DNA of 64,000 nt from Flammeovirga agarivorans (GTDB lineage: Bacteria; Bacteroidota; Bacteroidia; Cytophagales; Flammeovirgaceae), in assembly GCF_012641475.1 (NCBI RefSeq), contig NZ_JABAIL010000008.1, positions 1 through 64,000 on the forward strand. Direction: 5' to 3'. The notes beneath the pieces are model-generated. The model ran no database searches, had not been told where the DNA came from, and saw only the letters and a list, made by a program, of their open reading frames with translations. Shown one piece after another: positions 1 to 8,562 of this stretch. Position numbers and translations under genes: made by a program. Position 1 is the first letter of the stretch. Each line of letters opens with the position of its first letter.

Positions 1-50
1 AGGAGTTCTGAATCGGTTTTATTTTGATATATTTTTGAAAATTTATTCAT
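1..50 (-). CDS. N-terminus of a truncated minus-strand gene
   Basis: An ATG at 48-50 on the minus strand opens a frame with no stop to the window edge, reading MNKFSKIYQNKTDSEL. The pattern of a short basic start followed by a 'sDsELL'-type segment is common at the start of small Bacteroidota proteins of unknown function. Only about 16 codons are visible, so no function can be given. The 282 bases between it and the LysR gene hold no gene I can support; they would carry the promoter of this gene. Confidence 0.45.
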   Translation of the reverse strand, partial: MNKFSKIYQNKTDSEL

Positions 51-332
51 CCTACATTTATGGTTGCCAACATTATGTAAACACAATTGTGTTTATCTAC
101 ATAAATCTATGTTATTACACTATTGCATTTATTGATTAATACCTTCAACTACTATTTTCACAGGTAAGCTTGCTTTGATATTTCTAGTTTGCTGTTAATT
201 AGATTGTTGAAAGATGAGTTAAAGATATAGCTTATTGTAATACAAAACAAGATGATAATCTGTGTAGTAAACTTAATGTAAAAGTCGCACATAAAAGAGC
301 TATTTGATACTCATATTTAGTTGATAGATCTT

Positions 333-1205
333 TTAATGAATAGTAGACCCAATATCTTCTGCAATTGCAACAACTTTCTCGACCACTTTATTTAATTCGT
401 TTTTTCTCCAGTTGATAAAGAGATCAATAGTTTCTTCTAGCTCGATAAAGTGTACATTTTCTATTTGTGCAGATTGAAATGAATTAGGTAATACGGTAAT
501 ACCTAGCCCTTTCGAGACTAAACTTAAGATCATTCCGCCATAATCGGATTCTATGGCTATTTTAGGATCTAGTGAGTGTTTGGAGAACCATTCTCTAAGA
601 ATAGATGAAAAGAAAGTGGAAAGGTGTAAACCAGAAATGATAAACTTTTCGTTTTCTAAACCATTTATTACGTCATTGCAAAGTCGGTGGCCTTTTGGTA
701 CTACAAGACATATAGGTTCCGAGTAGAGTTTTTTAAACTCAATATTTGCATTATTGATTTTATCTCTACTAAATGCCAAATCTGTCTTATAATCTAACAA
801 TAACCTTTCATGATTCTCGTCCATAGGTTCAGCTAACTCGACTTTTAACTCCGGTAATTTATGATTGACCTTTTCGATAAACTGAGGAAGGTAATCGTAA
901 ATAATTGATCCAGGGTAAGTAATTGAGAGGGCACCAATATTACCACTGTCGATTTTTTTAGCATGACTAATGATCTGATCCAATTCTCTCATCTTTGTTG
1001 TTAACTGTGCTTGAAGAAATTTTCCTGCATTAGTCAGTTTTACATTCCTTTTGTCTCTATCAAAAAGCTTGATATTTAATTCATCTTCCAAAGATTGGAT
1101 TTGCCTACTTAAAGAAGATTGTGAGAGATATACCTTTTCTGCTGTCTTCCAAAAATGAAGTTCCTTAGATAATTCCAGAAAATATTTGATCTGCTGAATA
1201 GTCAT
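333..1205 (-). CDS. LysR family transcriptional regulator
   Basis: DNA-binding regulator with the usual LysR layout. An N-terminal winged helix-turn-helix (about residues 1-60) contains the segment AEKVYLSQSSLSRQIQSLE, followed by a linker helix and a periplasmic-binding-protein-like effector domain. I chose the ATG at 1205 (MTIQQIKYF) because family members normally begin there; an in-frame ATG at 1226 would add seven residues. The length (about 290 residues) is normal. It is divergent from the LysE-type exporter at 1313 across about 110 bases, the classical arrangement in which a LysR protein controls an exporter. That target is inferred; I could not identify a T-N11-A operator with confidence. 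Confidence 0.9.
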   Translation of the reverse strand: MTIQQIKYFLELSKELHFWKTAEKVYLSQSSLSRQIQSLEDELNIKLFDRDKRNVKLTNAGKFLQAQLTTKMRELDQIISHAKKIDSGNIGALSITYPGSIIYDYLPQFIEKVNHKLPELKVELAEPMDENHERLLLDYKTDLAFSRDKINNANIEFKKLYSEPICLVVPKGHRLCNDVINGLENEKFIISGLHLSTFFSSILREWFSKHSLDPKIAIESDYGGMILSLVSKGLGITVLPNSFQSAQIENVHFIELEETIDLFINWRKNELNKVVEKVVAIAEDIGSTIH

Positions 1206-1312
1206 TAATAATTGCGATTTATGCATTAGTTGATGAAAAATATGTATTTTTTATTCGATATCAAAACAGTTCTTTTGCCATAAGTAATGATGAAACATTA
1301 AAAAAGAATACT

Positions 1313-1939
1313 ATGGGGATTGAGAATATAGTAGCGTTTGTGATCACTTCCTTTATCTTTATTATTACACCAGGGATTGATACAGCTTTTGTGTTGAATA
1401 AAACTATCAGTCAAGGAAAGAAATCTGGTATTTATGCTACTGTTGGAATAAATACAGGTGTATTAGTACACACTTTTTGTGCTGCTCTAGGTTTATCTTT
1501 ACTTATTGCTAAGTCAGTTTATGTTTTTCAATGTATAAAATATGCAGGAGCAACATACCTTTTTTTTCAAGGTATACGATTACTTTTTAATAAGAAATCT
1601 CTTGGTGATAGAACAGTTTATCAGCATGAGCAATCAACAAAAAATGACTTCTGGTCGGGTTTGCTCACAAATACTTTAAATCCGAAAGTTGCATTATTCT
1701 TTTTGTCATTCTTTCCTCAGTTTATTAACCCACAGGAATTGAACAATCCATTGCCTTTTTTAATCTTAGGTATAACCTATGCTTTTATTGGAATGATTTG
1801 GTATCTCACCCTCACATTATTTGCCAGTGTCTTTGCAGAGAAAATAATACAGAATCCAAAAGCAGGCATATGGCTGAACCAGCTTAGTGGGGTAGCTTTT
1901 CTTCTAATGGGATTAAAAATTCTTTGGAGTAATGATTAG
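1313..1939 (+). CDS. LysE/RhtB family amino-acid exporter
   Basis: Inner-membrane exporter of the LysE/RhtB superfamily. The protein has 208 residues with six hydrophobic segments and the family signature near the N-terminus (ITPGIDTAFVLNKTISQG, about residues 18-35), plus a conserved NPKVALFF motif (about residues 122-129). Such proteins export amino acids or their derivatives by proton exchange; the substrate cannot be read from sequence. It is divergent from the LysR gene, which probably regulates it. Its 3' end overlaps the convergent EamA gene by four bases, so the pair has no intergenic terminator. Confidence 0.88.
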   Translation: MGIENIVAFVITSFIFIITPGIDTAFVLNKTISQGKKSGIYATVGINTGVLVHTFCAALGLSLLIAKSVYVFQCIKYAGATYLFFQGIRLLFNKKSLGDRTVYQHEQSTKNDFWSGLLTNTLNPKVALFFLSFFPQFINPQELNNPLPFLILGITYAFIGMIWYLTLTLFASVFAEKIIQNPKAGIWLNQLSGVAFLLMGLKILWSND

Positions 1940-2829
1940 TGATTGAAAAAGTATCGCTGTATTAACATTGGAATTTGGGTGATCAATAAACCCGTTAATA
2001 TTAACCCACCTGAAATATAATGGTATGTATAAATTTCAGCCCCAAGAACAACAGCAAATATAGTTGTGAAAAGTGGTATAAGGTTCATATATACCGCAGC
2101 ATTTTCAGCTCCAATAATTAGAACAGCTTTGTTCCATTTATCATAAGTAATTGCTGTTCCGAAGATGCCAAACAATAAAGTGGCCTGCCAGAATCTTATT
2201 GAATAATTGAAAGGTTGGAAGTGGGAAAAAAGTGGTGAAACTATCATAAAAGCGATAAAACAAATAAGGTGTGAGGCAAAGGTGAAAACAGGACTTGAAA
2301 TGTTTGAGACATACTTCTTTATCCAAATAGGGTAACAAGAAGACAATAGCATGGCGATAAAAATGTAAGTATCTCCTTTTGAAAATTGGAGAGCTTGAAG
2401 GTGGAATACATCACCTTTACTTATTAAAAAAATGACTCCAAATATTCCGATCACTCCACCCAGTAATTGATAATACTTTATCACCGAATTAGAAAAAAAA
2501 TAAGCGAGTAAAAGAGTGGCTAATGGGTTTAAACTCATGATCAAAGAAGCATTGATAGGGTTGGTGTATTGCATTCCCATAAATAGAAATAGGTTGAAAC
2601 TAAATAATCCTAATACACCTACTATTGCAATTCCTTTTAATTGAGGTATTTTCCATTTAAAAGAATTAAGGGATCTGTGGCCTAGTAGTCCGAGTGCCAG
2701 CGTACCTAGAAAATACCGCCAAAAACCTGCTTCAAGAAAATGAACACTACTCAACATAATTTTCAGTAGGTGAAAATTCAACCCCCACATTAATGTTGAA
2801 AAAATAAGATAGAAAGAAGCTCTCATCAT
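1936..2829 (-). CDS. EamA/DMT family transporter
   Basis: Inner-membrane protein of 297 residues with about ten hydrophobic helices in two EamA repeats, the layout of drug/metabolite transporters of the RhaT/YdcZ kind. The MWGLNF segment at residues 14-19 matches the conserved start of the first EamA repeat. The substrate is unknown. It converges with the LysE-type exporter, overlapping it by four bases, and lies 38 bases downstream of the NTF2-fold gene, so it could be the last gene of that minus-strand operon. Confidence 0.88.
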   Translation of the reverse strand: MMRASFYLIFSTLMWGLNFHLLKIMLSSVHFLEAGFWRYFLGTLALGLLGHRSLNSFKWKIPQLKGIAIVGVLGLFSFNLFLFMGMQYTNPINASLIMSLNPLATLLLAYFFSNSVIKYYQLLGGVIGIFGVIFLISKGDVFHLQALQFSKGDTYIFIAMLLSSCYPIWIKKYVSNISSPVFTFASHLICFIAFMIVSPLFSHFQPFNYSIRFWQATLLFGIFGTAITYDKWNKAVLIIGAENAAVYMNLIPLFTTIFAVVLGAEIYTYHYISGGLILTGLLITQIPMLIQRYFFNH

Positions 2830-2866
2830 CTATAGTTAGCGACTCCAATAAAGGAGCCGCTGTTAA

Positions 2867-3328
2867 TTAATATTGGTTGAAAATTTTAGAAACAATCTTC
2901 CATTCTTTGTCAATCTTTGTCAGTAATAAAAAGTCAGTATAGACTCGTTTTTTTCCATTGTAGAGGTCTAGCGTAACACTGGCTTTACCTTGTTCAATAT
3001 CTATTTTTCTCCATTTTGGCTGAAGTGCAATAGTAGCATAATCGAATGTTTTGTCAGATTGTCTTTCTTGTAATACACCTTCCCACATATCGCGAGTAAA
3101 GAGAAAAAAGTGGCCATTTTCTTGAATATTTATAATGGCAAATTCGGGGTGAAATATATTTCTGAAGGCATTAATGTCCGTAGCATTAAATGCTCCCTGC
3201 AGATAATTTTTCTCAATAGTATGTTTGATATTTTCGATTTCCATTTGATGTTTATTTATAGTGAAAGAAGAAAGCGTTTGACAACAAATAATGTGTAGAA
3301 AGCATAGATGTACTTTCCATTTATTCAT
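2867..3328 (-). CDS. NTF2-like/lumazine-binding-type protein with signal peptide
   Basis: A protein of about 153 residues from the ATG at 3328. That start overlaps the stop of the upstream lactonase-like gene (ATGAATAA), so the two are translationally coupled. A longer frame reaches 3394 but would run deep into the upstream gene. The N-terminus has a hydrophobic stretch (WKVHLCFLHIICCQTLSSF) consistent with a signal peptide. The body follows the NTF2-like fold seen in putative lumazine-binding proteins: an early helix with YLQGAFNATDI, a middle 'HPEFAIINI' strand and a C-terminal 'FLLLTKIDKEWKIVSKIF' strand pair. These proteins are often small enzymes or ligand binders; the actual role is unknown. 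Confidence 0.75.
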   Translation of the reverse strand: MNKWKVHLCFLHIICCQTLSSFTINKHQMEIENIKHTIEKNYLQGAFNATDINAFRNIFHPEFAIINIQENGHFFLFTRDMWEGVLQERQSDKTFDYATIALQPKWRKIDIEQGKASVTLDLYNGKKRVYTDFLLLTKIDKEWKIVSKIFNQY

Positions 3329-4073
3329 AGTATTTAGGACTAAGTGAAAGTGAGTCGAAATGTGCTTTATCATGTTGTATCCATAATTGAGCATTTTCTT
3401 GATCTAGAATTCTTTGTACTTTATCTAATGAAGCAAGACTCTCTTCTTTATCCGAATTGAAGGTGGGGATTCCTTTGTTCTGGTAATTTTCTTTGTAGTA
3501 TGCAATGTCGCCAGAAATCAGAATGCTTCCTGTTTTCTCCAATTTTAGTAATAATGATTGGTGTCCTGCAGTATGTCCCGGTGTCGATATAAATCGAATT
3601 TTTCCATCACCAAATAGATCATAATCTCCATGAAGTTTGATCACCGTCGAATCTTTTAGCTCCTGATAGTCCTTATAATTAACGGGTAGTGGGTCAGCCT
3701 GAAAAGCAAGGTGATACTCTTTTTCCTGCATCACTAATTGTGCTGATTTAAAATAATTGGCATTGCCCGTATGATCATTATGGATATGTGAGAAAGCGAA
3801 ATAGTCGATACTCTCCGGAGGTACACCAATTTCCTCTAATTGAGAGAGAACAGTTTTTTTCATTCTTAATTTAAAAATCCATGCCTCAATATCTTCTTCG
3901 ACTTCAATCAATTGGTCTGAAAGTCCAGCATCCCACATTACTTTACCTTTGGGATGATCTATTAAAAAGATTGGGTTGGCTAATTCGATTTCATTCTGAT
4001 CGTTAGAATTACTATCCAGCTGAGATCGATCCGTACAGGTAATCTCTCCAGCATACAATACATATAGTTTCAT
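3321..4073 (-). CDS. Metallo-beta-lactamase fold hydrolase, N-acyl-homoserine-lactonase-like
   Basis: A 250-residue zinc hydrolase of the metallo-beta-lactamase superfamily. The metal site is complete: HxHxDH at residues 96-101 (SHIHNDHTGN), a later TPGHTAGH histidine, an Asp in LISGDIAYY, and a C-terminal HD. The order and spacing, the early 'FLIDHPKGKVMWDAG' segment and the YY near the third Asp resemble AiiA/AttM-type lactonases that open acyl-homoserine lactones. No signal peptide is visible, so it is cytoplasmic. It lies 13 bases after the SDR gene and is coupled to the NTF2-fold gene. Lactonase activity is inferred; other esters or lactones are possible. Confidence 0.85.
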   Translation of the reverse strand: MKLYVLYAGEITCTDRSQLDSNSNDQNEIELANPIFLIDHPKGKVMWDAGLSDQLIEVEEDIEAWIFKLRMKKTVLSQLEEIGVPPESIDYFAFSHIHNDHTGNANYFKSAQLVMQEKEYHLAFQADPLPVNYKDYQELKDSTVIKLHGDYDLFGDGKIRFISTPGHTAGHQSLLLKLEKTGSILISGDIAYYKENYQNKGIPTFNSDKEESLASLDKVQRILDQENAQLWIQHDKAHFDSLSLSPKYYE

Positions 4074-4086
4074 TGTTTTATTGGGG

Positions 4087-4941
4087 TTAGAATCCGTAAG
4101 CTTTCATTTGAGTTTGTGCCAGTGATTCAATATCATGGGCCACTTTTTGAGCAAAGTCTTCTCCCGATATTTGGTCAATAGGGTTACGCATCGGTCGGGA
4201 CCCTTTTTCCATGGATATTAAATCGATAATTTTTTGAACTACAGCCTGTGGATCAGGTTGATTTTCTTGAATTGCTTTGTATACTGCTTGGTTTGCATAT
4301 GCTGTCATCTGTTCCGCCCACCCAGCGTAAGATAGAGTGACATCAGACAAATCTGCTTTAATGCCTGATTTTTGGTAAAGTGTAGTAGGGAAAGATCCGG
4401 GTTCAACTAAGATGTTTTCCACTCCCTTAGAGATTAACTCAGAATAGGACCCAGAGACCAAGGCTTCTAATGCAAATTTGGAGGCACAGTAAACGGCATT
4501 CAATGGAATGGAAAAGAATCCTAACATACTGGATAAATTAATGATTAATCCGTCTTGTTTTTGCCTCATTGAAGGGAGTACTGCTTTCATTAATCGGAGA
4601 GGAGCATAGACATTTACATCAAATAGTTTCTGAACTTGTGTAATACTGTGTGCTTCCAAAAGTCCACCTCCAAATACACCAGCATTATTAATCAGTATAT
4701 CAATACTGCTATATTTTTGAGCGACCTTCTGAGTTACATGTTGTACTTCTTCTTCTGAAGTAACATCAAGAGCAAGGACATCAACATTATGAAGTGACTC
4801 TAACTCCTTTTTTACTGTGGCGTTAGAAGAGTCTGTGTTTCGCATCGTCGCTACTATGTGGTATTGTTCTTTTTGAGCGAGCTGTTGCGTAAGTAATTTT
4901 CCGAAGCCTGAACTAGCTCCTGTGATTAAAATTGTTTTCAT
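4087..4941 (-). CDS. SDR family NAD(P)-dependent oxidoreductase
   Basis: Classical short-chain dehydrogenase of 284 residues. It shows the nucleotide-binding TGASSGFG at residues 7-14, the structural NNAG at about residue 85, and the catalytic Ser138, Tyr151 and Lys155 (YCASK). The reaction is NAD(P)-dependent oxidation or reduction of an unidentified alcohol or ketone. It is the first gene of a probable SDR-lactonase-NTF2 operon. A TAATTTTG -7 box and a pair of direct repeats lie upstream, next to the AraC gene, so AraC control is likely. Confidence 0.93.
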   Translation of the reverse strand: MKTILITGASSGFGKLLTQQLAQKEQYHIVATMRNTDSSNATVKKELESLHNVDVLALDVTSEEEVQHVTQKVAQKYSSIDILINNAGVFGGGLLEAHSITQVQKLFDVNVYAPLRLMKAVLPSMRQKQDGLIINLSSMLGFFSIPLNAVYCASKFALEALVSGSYSELISKGVENILVEPGSFPTTLYQKSGIKADLSDVTLSYAGWAEQMTAYANQAVYKAIQENQPDPQAVVQKIIDLISMEKGSRPMRNPIDQISGEDFAQKVAHDIESLAQTQMKAYGF

Positions 4942-4964
4942 ATCTAATGCTTATGATTTAGATA

Positions 4965-4972
4965 CAAAATTA
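4965..4972 (-). promoter_or_regulatory. -7 promoter element of the SDR operon
   Basis: The minus strand reads TAATTTTG, an exact match to the Bacteroidota -7 consensus TAnnTTTG, 23 bases before the SDR start codon. No good -33 TTTG is present at the expected distance, as expected for an activator-dependent promoter. Confidence 0.65.
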
Positions 4973-4990
4973 GAGGGAGTAGTAGGCTTT

Positions 4991-5023
4991 TTATTTGTCT
5001 AAAAAGACGTATTTACTTGTCTA
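4991..5023. promoter_or_regulatory. Probable AraC binding site: two direct repeats 22 bp apart
   Basis: TTATTTGTCTA at 4991-5001 and TTACTTGTCTA at 5013-5023 differ at one base and start 22 bases apart, two helical turns. The proximal copy covers the place where a -33 element would sit, and the distal copy reaches the stop codon of the AraC gene. This is the geometry expected for a dimeric AraC-family activator of the SDR operon. Confidence 0.6.
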
Positions 5024-5845
5024 TAAAGTTACTATCTGTGAGGGGTTGACTTTGTATTGAGCTTTAAAGGATTTACTAAAATGAGCAAGGTCTTCAAAGC
5101 CACATTCTAGGTAAATATCAGAAGGTTTTCGATGGGTAGTCGTGAGTAACTTGTGGGCATGTTCTAACCGTTTTTTCTTAAGCCATTTCGCAGGTGTAAT
5201 ATGGTATAATGCTTGAAAATCTTTCTTAAATGTTGAGATACTTCTTCCCGATTCTCTGGCAAATTCAATCAATTTCTTATTTTCTAGATAATGGAATTTC
5301 ATGTAATGATGTAAATCAGCCTTACTTTTTACAGCATAATTTTGTAGTTGGTAGGCTAAAGTATCATCACTTTTTATCATTCCTATTAATGCTTCAGAAG
5401 TTTTTAATCTTGCCAGTTGATTGTCCATCGGAATCCCTTCTTCAAAAAACAGTTGAAGTGAACTGATAAACTGTTTGAGAATCGGGTTTGCACTAATGCC
5501 TATTACATTTTCAATAGGGACTTTATTTTTTTGAGGAGTTTCGAAGTGAAGTTGTGCAAAGGCCTCTTGAACAAGATCTTCTTGAAATGAGAAGACAAAA
5601 CTAGAGAATTTCACACCACCATTTTCCCAAGTTTTAGTGATAGTAACTTGAGTATACTTTTTCAACAATACAAATTCACCTTTGGTAAACATTTGTACCT
5701 CTTTACCCTGTTTTACTTTGAGAACTCCTTCTCTTATATAAGTTAATAAATGGTGTTTGGGATAGATGTCGATCACTGCTTTCTTCTTCCGTTCATGAGA
5801 AAGAATAATTCTACTATTGTTGTATGTAATGGTTTGATTTATCAT
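5021..5845 (-). CDS. AraC family transcriptional regulator
   Basis: A 274-residue regulator with an N-terminal effector-sensing half and a C-terminal double helix-turn-helix AraC domain (about residues 170-274). The recognition region ends in the typical 'FEDLAHFSKSFKAQYKVNPSQI'. It lies immediately upstream of, and in the same direction as, the SDR-lactonase-NTF2 genes, with only 79 bases between. These contain a -7 box and two direct repeats, so it is the likely local activator. The N-terminal domain resembles cupin-type sensing domains but the ligand is unknown. Confidence 0.92.
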   Translation of the reverse strand: MINQTITYNNSRIILSHERKKKAVIDIYPKHHLLTYIREGVLKVKQGKEVQMFTKGEFVLLKKYTQVTITKTWENGGVKFSSFVFSFQEDLVQEAFAQLHFETPQKNKVPIENVIGISANPILKQFISSLQLFFEEGIPMDNQLARLKTSEALIGMIKSDDTLAYQLQNYAVKSKADLHHYMKFHYLENKKLIEFARESGRSISTFKKDFQALYHITPAKWLKKKRLEHAHKLLTTTHRKPSDIYLECGFEDLAHFSKSFKAQYKVNPSQIVTL

Positions 5846-5887
5846 AGCGTCAATTCAGTTGGCAACATCTATATCCCCAATTGGTCT

Positions 5888-7147
5888 TTATTTCTTTTCT
5901 AACGTTTTAGCATTAGAATATTTTACTTGATATTCGTTCAATGTACTCCAAATACTAAAAAGTTGCTCAATAGCTTCTTTATTTTCTCCATCAATATCCG
6001 TATTTGAGATGAAGATTTGCCCTGATTTGGTTTCAGAATTAAACAACATAAGAGCAACAACGCCAGGGTCGCCTCCAGTATGTCCATAGAAATGTTGTGG
6101 AGCAAAACCCATAAAGATCCCCTTTTTATAAGAAAGCTGCATAATAGGATTTTCAGCATCTTGTGATGTAGTATCAGTTTGTACTTCTTGGCCAAAAAGT
6201 TCAACATAACTATCAGTTTGTAGCAAAGTTCCTTGGCCATGATACCCTTTAATCAATTCCGTTAAATATTTTCCAAGGTTATCACTCGATGTAATAAACC
6301 CGCCATCAGGATACGTCACAAGATGGTAGGAAGGGAAAGGTATTTCCTTATTCATATACAATTGAGAAAACTGATGGGTATCAATTTCTGATTTCAACCA
6401 ACCTGAGGATGACATGTCCAACGGTGTCAGTATATGACTTTTTGTGAAGCTACTGAATGATACCCCAGCTACTTGCTCAATAATTAGAGCGGCAAGTGTT
6501 GCCCCAGTATTAGAATACTGATTCTTTTCTCCTGGTTTGGCATCAATAAATATATCTTTTGAATACCATTCGCCATCTTTTGTTAGCGTATTTTTTAGGA
6601 ACTCTAAAATGGAAATATCACTTGATGGTGGTTGAAAGAATTGAAAAACTTCTACAGTATCTTTCTTCGATAACGGTTGATCTAATACATAAGAGAAATT
6701 GTAATTGTCAGTATCAATAATTGTAGAAGTATGATGCACCAGATGCCTAATAGTAATGGGTACATTAGGTGAATAAGGGTTTTCTACTTGAAAAGGAAGG
6801 TGTTTATTTATCGGGTCATCTAAATGTAATAAACCCATTTCTTGTGCCTTAAGCAGAGCAATACCAATTAGTGTCTTGGAGACAGAACCTACCGTTTGTA
6901 TTGTTTCTGCAGTATAAGCAATAGAGTCGCGTACATTGGCATAGCCAAAACCTTTTTCATACAAAGTACCTTCCTCGTTCGTGATTGCCACAGAAAAACC
7001 ATTGATATGACCTAACTGATAGAGTTCATTCAGTTGATAGGTGAGTGAGTCTGTGATTGGTGAATTTTTTAAGGAAGTTTCATTTTTCTCTGAGATAGAT
7101 TGACAAGAGATGAGCAGTAGAAAATAGAAGCTTAATAATTTACTCAT
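5888..7147 (-). CDS. Serine hydrolase, class C beta-lactamase/DD-peptidase-like lipoprotein
   Basis: A 419-residue exported enzyme. The N-terminus is a lipoprotein signal with lipobox LLISC, so it is probably anchored in a membrane facing the periplasm. The beta-lactamase-fold motifs are present: SxxK in 'VGSVSKTLIG', YSN as the YxN motif in 'NQYSNTGATL', and a C-terminal HTGGDPG in place of the KTG/HxG box. Family members are esterases, D-amino-acid peptidases or beta-lactamases; the substrate cannot be told. The upstream region is about 180 bases; the AraC gene lies 42 bases downstream in the same direction. Confidence 0.9.
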   Translation of the reverse strand: MSKLLSFYFLLLISCQSISEKNETSLKNSPITDSLTYQLNELYQLGHINGFSVAITNEEGTLYEKGFGYANVRDSIAYTAETIQTVGSVSKTLIGIALLKAQEMGLLHLDDPINKHLPFQVENPYSPNVPITIRHLVHHTSTIIDTDNYNFSYVLDQPLSKKDTVEVFQFFQPPSSDISILEFLKNTLTKDGEWYSKDIFIDAKPGEKNQYSNTGATLAALIIEQVAGVSFSSFTKSHILTPLDMSSSGWLKSEIDTHQFSQLYMNKEIPFPSYHLVTYPDGGFITSSDNLGKYLTELIKGYHGQGTLLQTDSYVELFGQEVQTDTTSQDAENPIMQLSYKKGIFMGFAPQHFYGHTGGDPGVVALMLFNSETKSGQIFISNTDIDGENKEAIEQLFSIWSTLNEYQVKYSNAKTLEKK

Positions 7148-7297
7148 TTTTATTTAGTGTTTGGTTGTTGGTATTCTTCAAGTCAAGTTGACTCAAAGTG
7201 ATGGAATAGATCAAAAAGTTCTGGTAAATATAAGTAAGTCTCGGAATAATTGTAACTGTCTTTCTCTTTTTTAATACAGGCTTAATATAGCCAAAAA

Positions 7298-7322
7298 GGG
7301 TAGATGAAATGAACATCTACCC
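7298..7322 (-). terminator. Rho-independent terminator after the NmrA-like gene
   Basis: GGGTAGATG (7298-7306) pairs perfectly with CATCTACCC (7314-7322) around a seven-base loop. On the minus strand the stem is followed by CTTTTT. It sits eight bases after the stop of the minus-strand gene ending at 7331. Confidence 0.75.
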
Positions 7323-7330
7323 ATTAAGTA

Positions 7331-8203
7331 TTAGATCAAGGATTTAGTGAATTCCTCAATCGTTAATTTTGGTTTTCCTAGGAGGTCCCAAGTAGGTTGG
7401 GACACTTGTTCTTCTTTTAATTGCTCAACATAAGTAAGCATATGTTCCATGAAATCTTCATACTCTTTACTAGGAAGACCAATATGTTTTATCGTTTCCA
7501 TAGGGTATTCAGATATTTGGATAGAAGGATTATAAATATTGACAAACCTTTGAGCCGCTTCAGGGAAGCTTAACCCTTCTTGTCCCTGTACTGTAAATGC
7601 TCTATTGTAAACTTTATCGTTTCCGATGGCATTATAAATTGTATCCGCTAAATCTGTAGTGTTGGTAAAAAATACAGGGTATTGGTGGTGACCAATAATG
7701 CCGAAATCTTCTCCTTGAATAAACGTAGGGAAGGAGTCTAAAAATACCGAACAATGGAAGTAAGTATAATTAATACCTGAGTTTTTTAGGTATTCCATTC
7801 CAGGTTTACGGATACGATTCGTTTTATATTCCATGCCTTTCACAGCAAATTCTGGATGTGAGGAATCGATACCCACAATCTGCATAATATGATTGATACC
7901 TAATTCTTTACTGATATCAATAACATTCATAATACCTTCTCTTTCGGGTTGGAAGGAAGCATTTTCATCCCAGTTGGTTGTATTAAGATTAAGGTAAATA
8001 GTCTCAGATCCGGTTAATGCCGTTTTTAAACTATCTTTTTCCGCTACATCTCCGTAAACAATCTCAACTGTAGAAGGTAATATTTCTTTTGCCTTCTTGA
8101 TATCCCTAACTACAGCCTTAACTTGTACCCCTTTTTTTGTAAGTTGTTTTGTAATAGGTAAACCTAATGTGCCAGTAGCACCGATGATTGTAATTTTTTT
8201 CAT
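7331..8203 (-). CDS. NmrA/atypical SDR family NAD(P)-binding protein
   Basis: A 290-residue Rossmann-fold protein with the N-terminal dinucleotide-binding GATGTLG (about residues 8-14). Its sequence follows the NmrA/atypical SDR group ('KAVVRDIKKAKEILPSTVEIVYGDV', the typical second strand and 'GDV' turn). It lacks a clear YxxxK pair in the classical place, which is usual for this group. Members are quinone or isoflavone reductases or redox sensors. It starts ten bases after the SMR exporter gene, so the two form an operon under a promoter with a CRP-type site. Confidence 0.85.
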   Translation of the reverse strand: MKKITIIGATGTLGLPITKQLTKKGVQVKAVVRDIKKAKEILPSTVEIVYGDVAEKDSLKTALTGSETIYLNLNTTNWDENASFQPEREGIMNVIDISKELGINHIMQIVGIDSSHPEFAVKGMEYKTNRIRKPGMEYLKNSGINYTYFHCSVFLDSFPTFIQGEDFGIIGHHQYPVFFTNTTDLADTIYNAIGNDKVYNRAFTVQGQEGLSFPEAAQRFVNIYNPSIQISEYPMETIKHIGLPSKEYEDFMEHMLTYVEQLKEEQVSQPTWDLLGKPKLTIEEFTKSLI

Positions 8204-8213
8204 GTTTGAGTGT

Positions 8214-8528
8214 TTAATGACTTACTTTGATACCAACAATTCCAATGATAATTAGAGATAAAAATAGGATTTTGTACCAGCTAAACGCATCATGGAAAAG
8301 TAATAACCCCACCAGAATAGTTCCGCTGGATCCAATGCCTGCCCAAACGGCGTAGGCTGTGCCCATCTCAATAGATTGCATTGATTTAAGTAGTAAACCA
8401 AAGCTTAACGACCCAAATACGAAGAAACCAACAATTCCTTTCCAATTGGTGAAACCTTCAGAATATTTCATCGAGGTAGTAAATGCTACTTCAAAAAGGC
8501 CTGATAATAATAAATAGATCCAACTCAT
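8214..8528 (-). CDS. SMR family small multidrug/guanidinium-type exporter
   Basis: A 104-residue inner-membrane protein with four transmembrane helices, full length for the SMR family. The essential glutamate is at position 13 (GLFEVAFTTSMKYSEGFT) and the 'GTAYAVWAGIG' motif of helix 3 is intact. The SMKYSEGFT stretch resembles the Gdx/SugE/YkkC side of the family more than EmrE, so guanidinium or quaternary ammonium compounds are candidate substrates. SMR proteins work as dimers with dual topology. It is the first gene of an operon with the NmrA-like protein. Confidence 0.9.
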   Translation of the reverse strand: MSWIYLLLSGLFEVAFTTSMKYSEGFTNWKGIVGFFVFGSLSFGLLLKSMQSIEMGTAYAVWAGIGSSGTILVGLLLFHDAFSWYKILFLSLIIIGIVGIKVSH

Positions 8529-8535
8529 TGTATTC

Positions 8536-8551
8536 TGTGATTATGATTACA
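8536..8551. promoter_or_regulatory. CRP/FNR-type operator at the SMR promoter
   Basis: TGTGATTATGATTACA matches the CRP-type pattern TGTGA-N6-TCACA at nine of ten fixed positions, and the dyad extends outwards to TTCTGT and ACAGAA. It lies between the -7 box (8555-8562) and the start codon, over the expected transcription start. That position suits repression. The next gene upstream encodes a Crp/Fnr-family protein. Confidence 0.6.
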
Positions 8552-8554
8552 GAA

Positions 8555-8562
8555 CAAATGTA
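8555..8562 (-). promoter_or_regulatory. -7 promoter element of the SMR operon
   Basis: The minus strand reads TACATTTG, a perfect TAnnTTTG, 26 bases before the SMR start codon and immediately upstream of the CRP-type operator. Confidence 0.65.

Noticed and set aside
1227-1312. LysR operator in the LysR/LysE gap
   Set aside because: I looked for a T-N11-A dyad and a -7 box but saw no match clear enough to report.
3321-4941. Complete quorum-quenching system
   Set aside because: Only a lactonase-like enzyme is present; no LuxI/LuxR-type pair is nearby and the true lactone or ester substrate is unknown.
7181-7193. Palindrome AGTCAAGTTGACT upstream of the serine hydrolase
   Set aside because: Arms of six bases are expected several times by chance in a window of this size, and no regulator gene or promoter element lines up with it.
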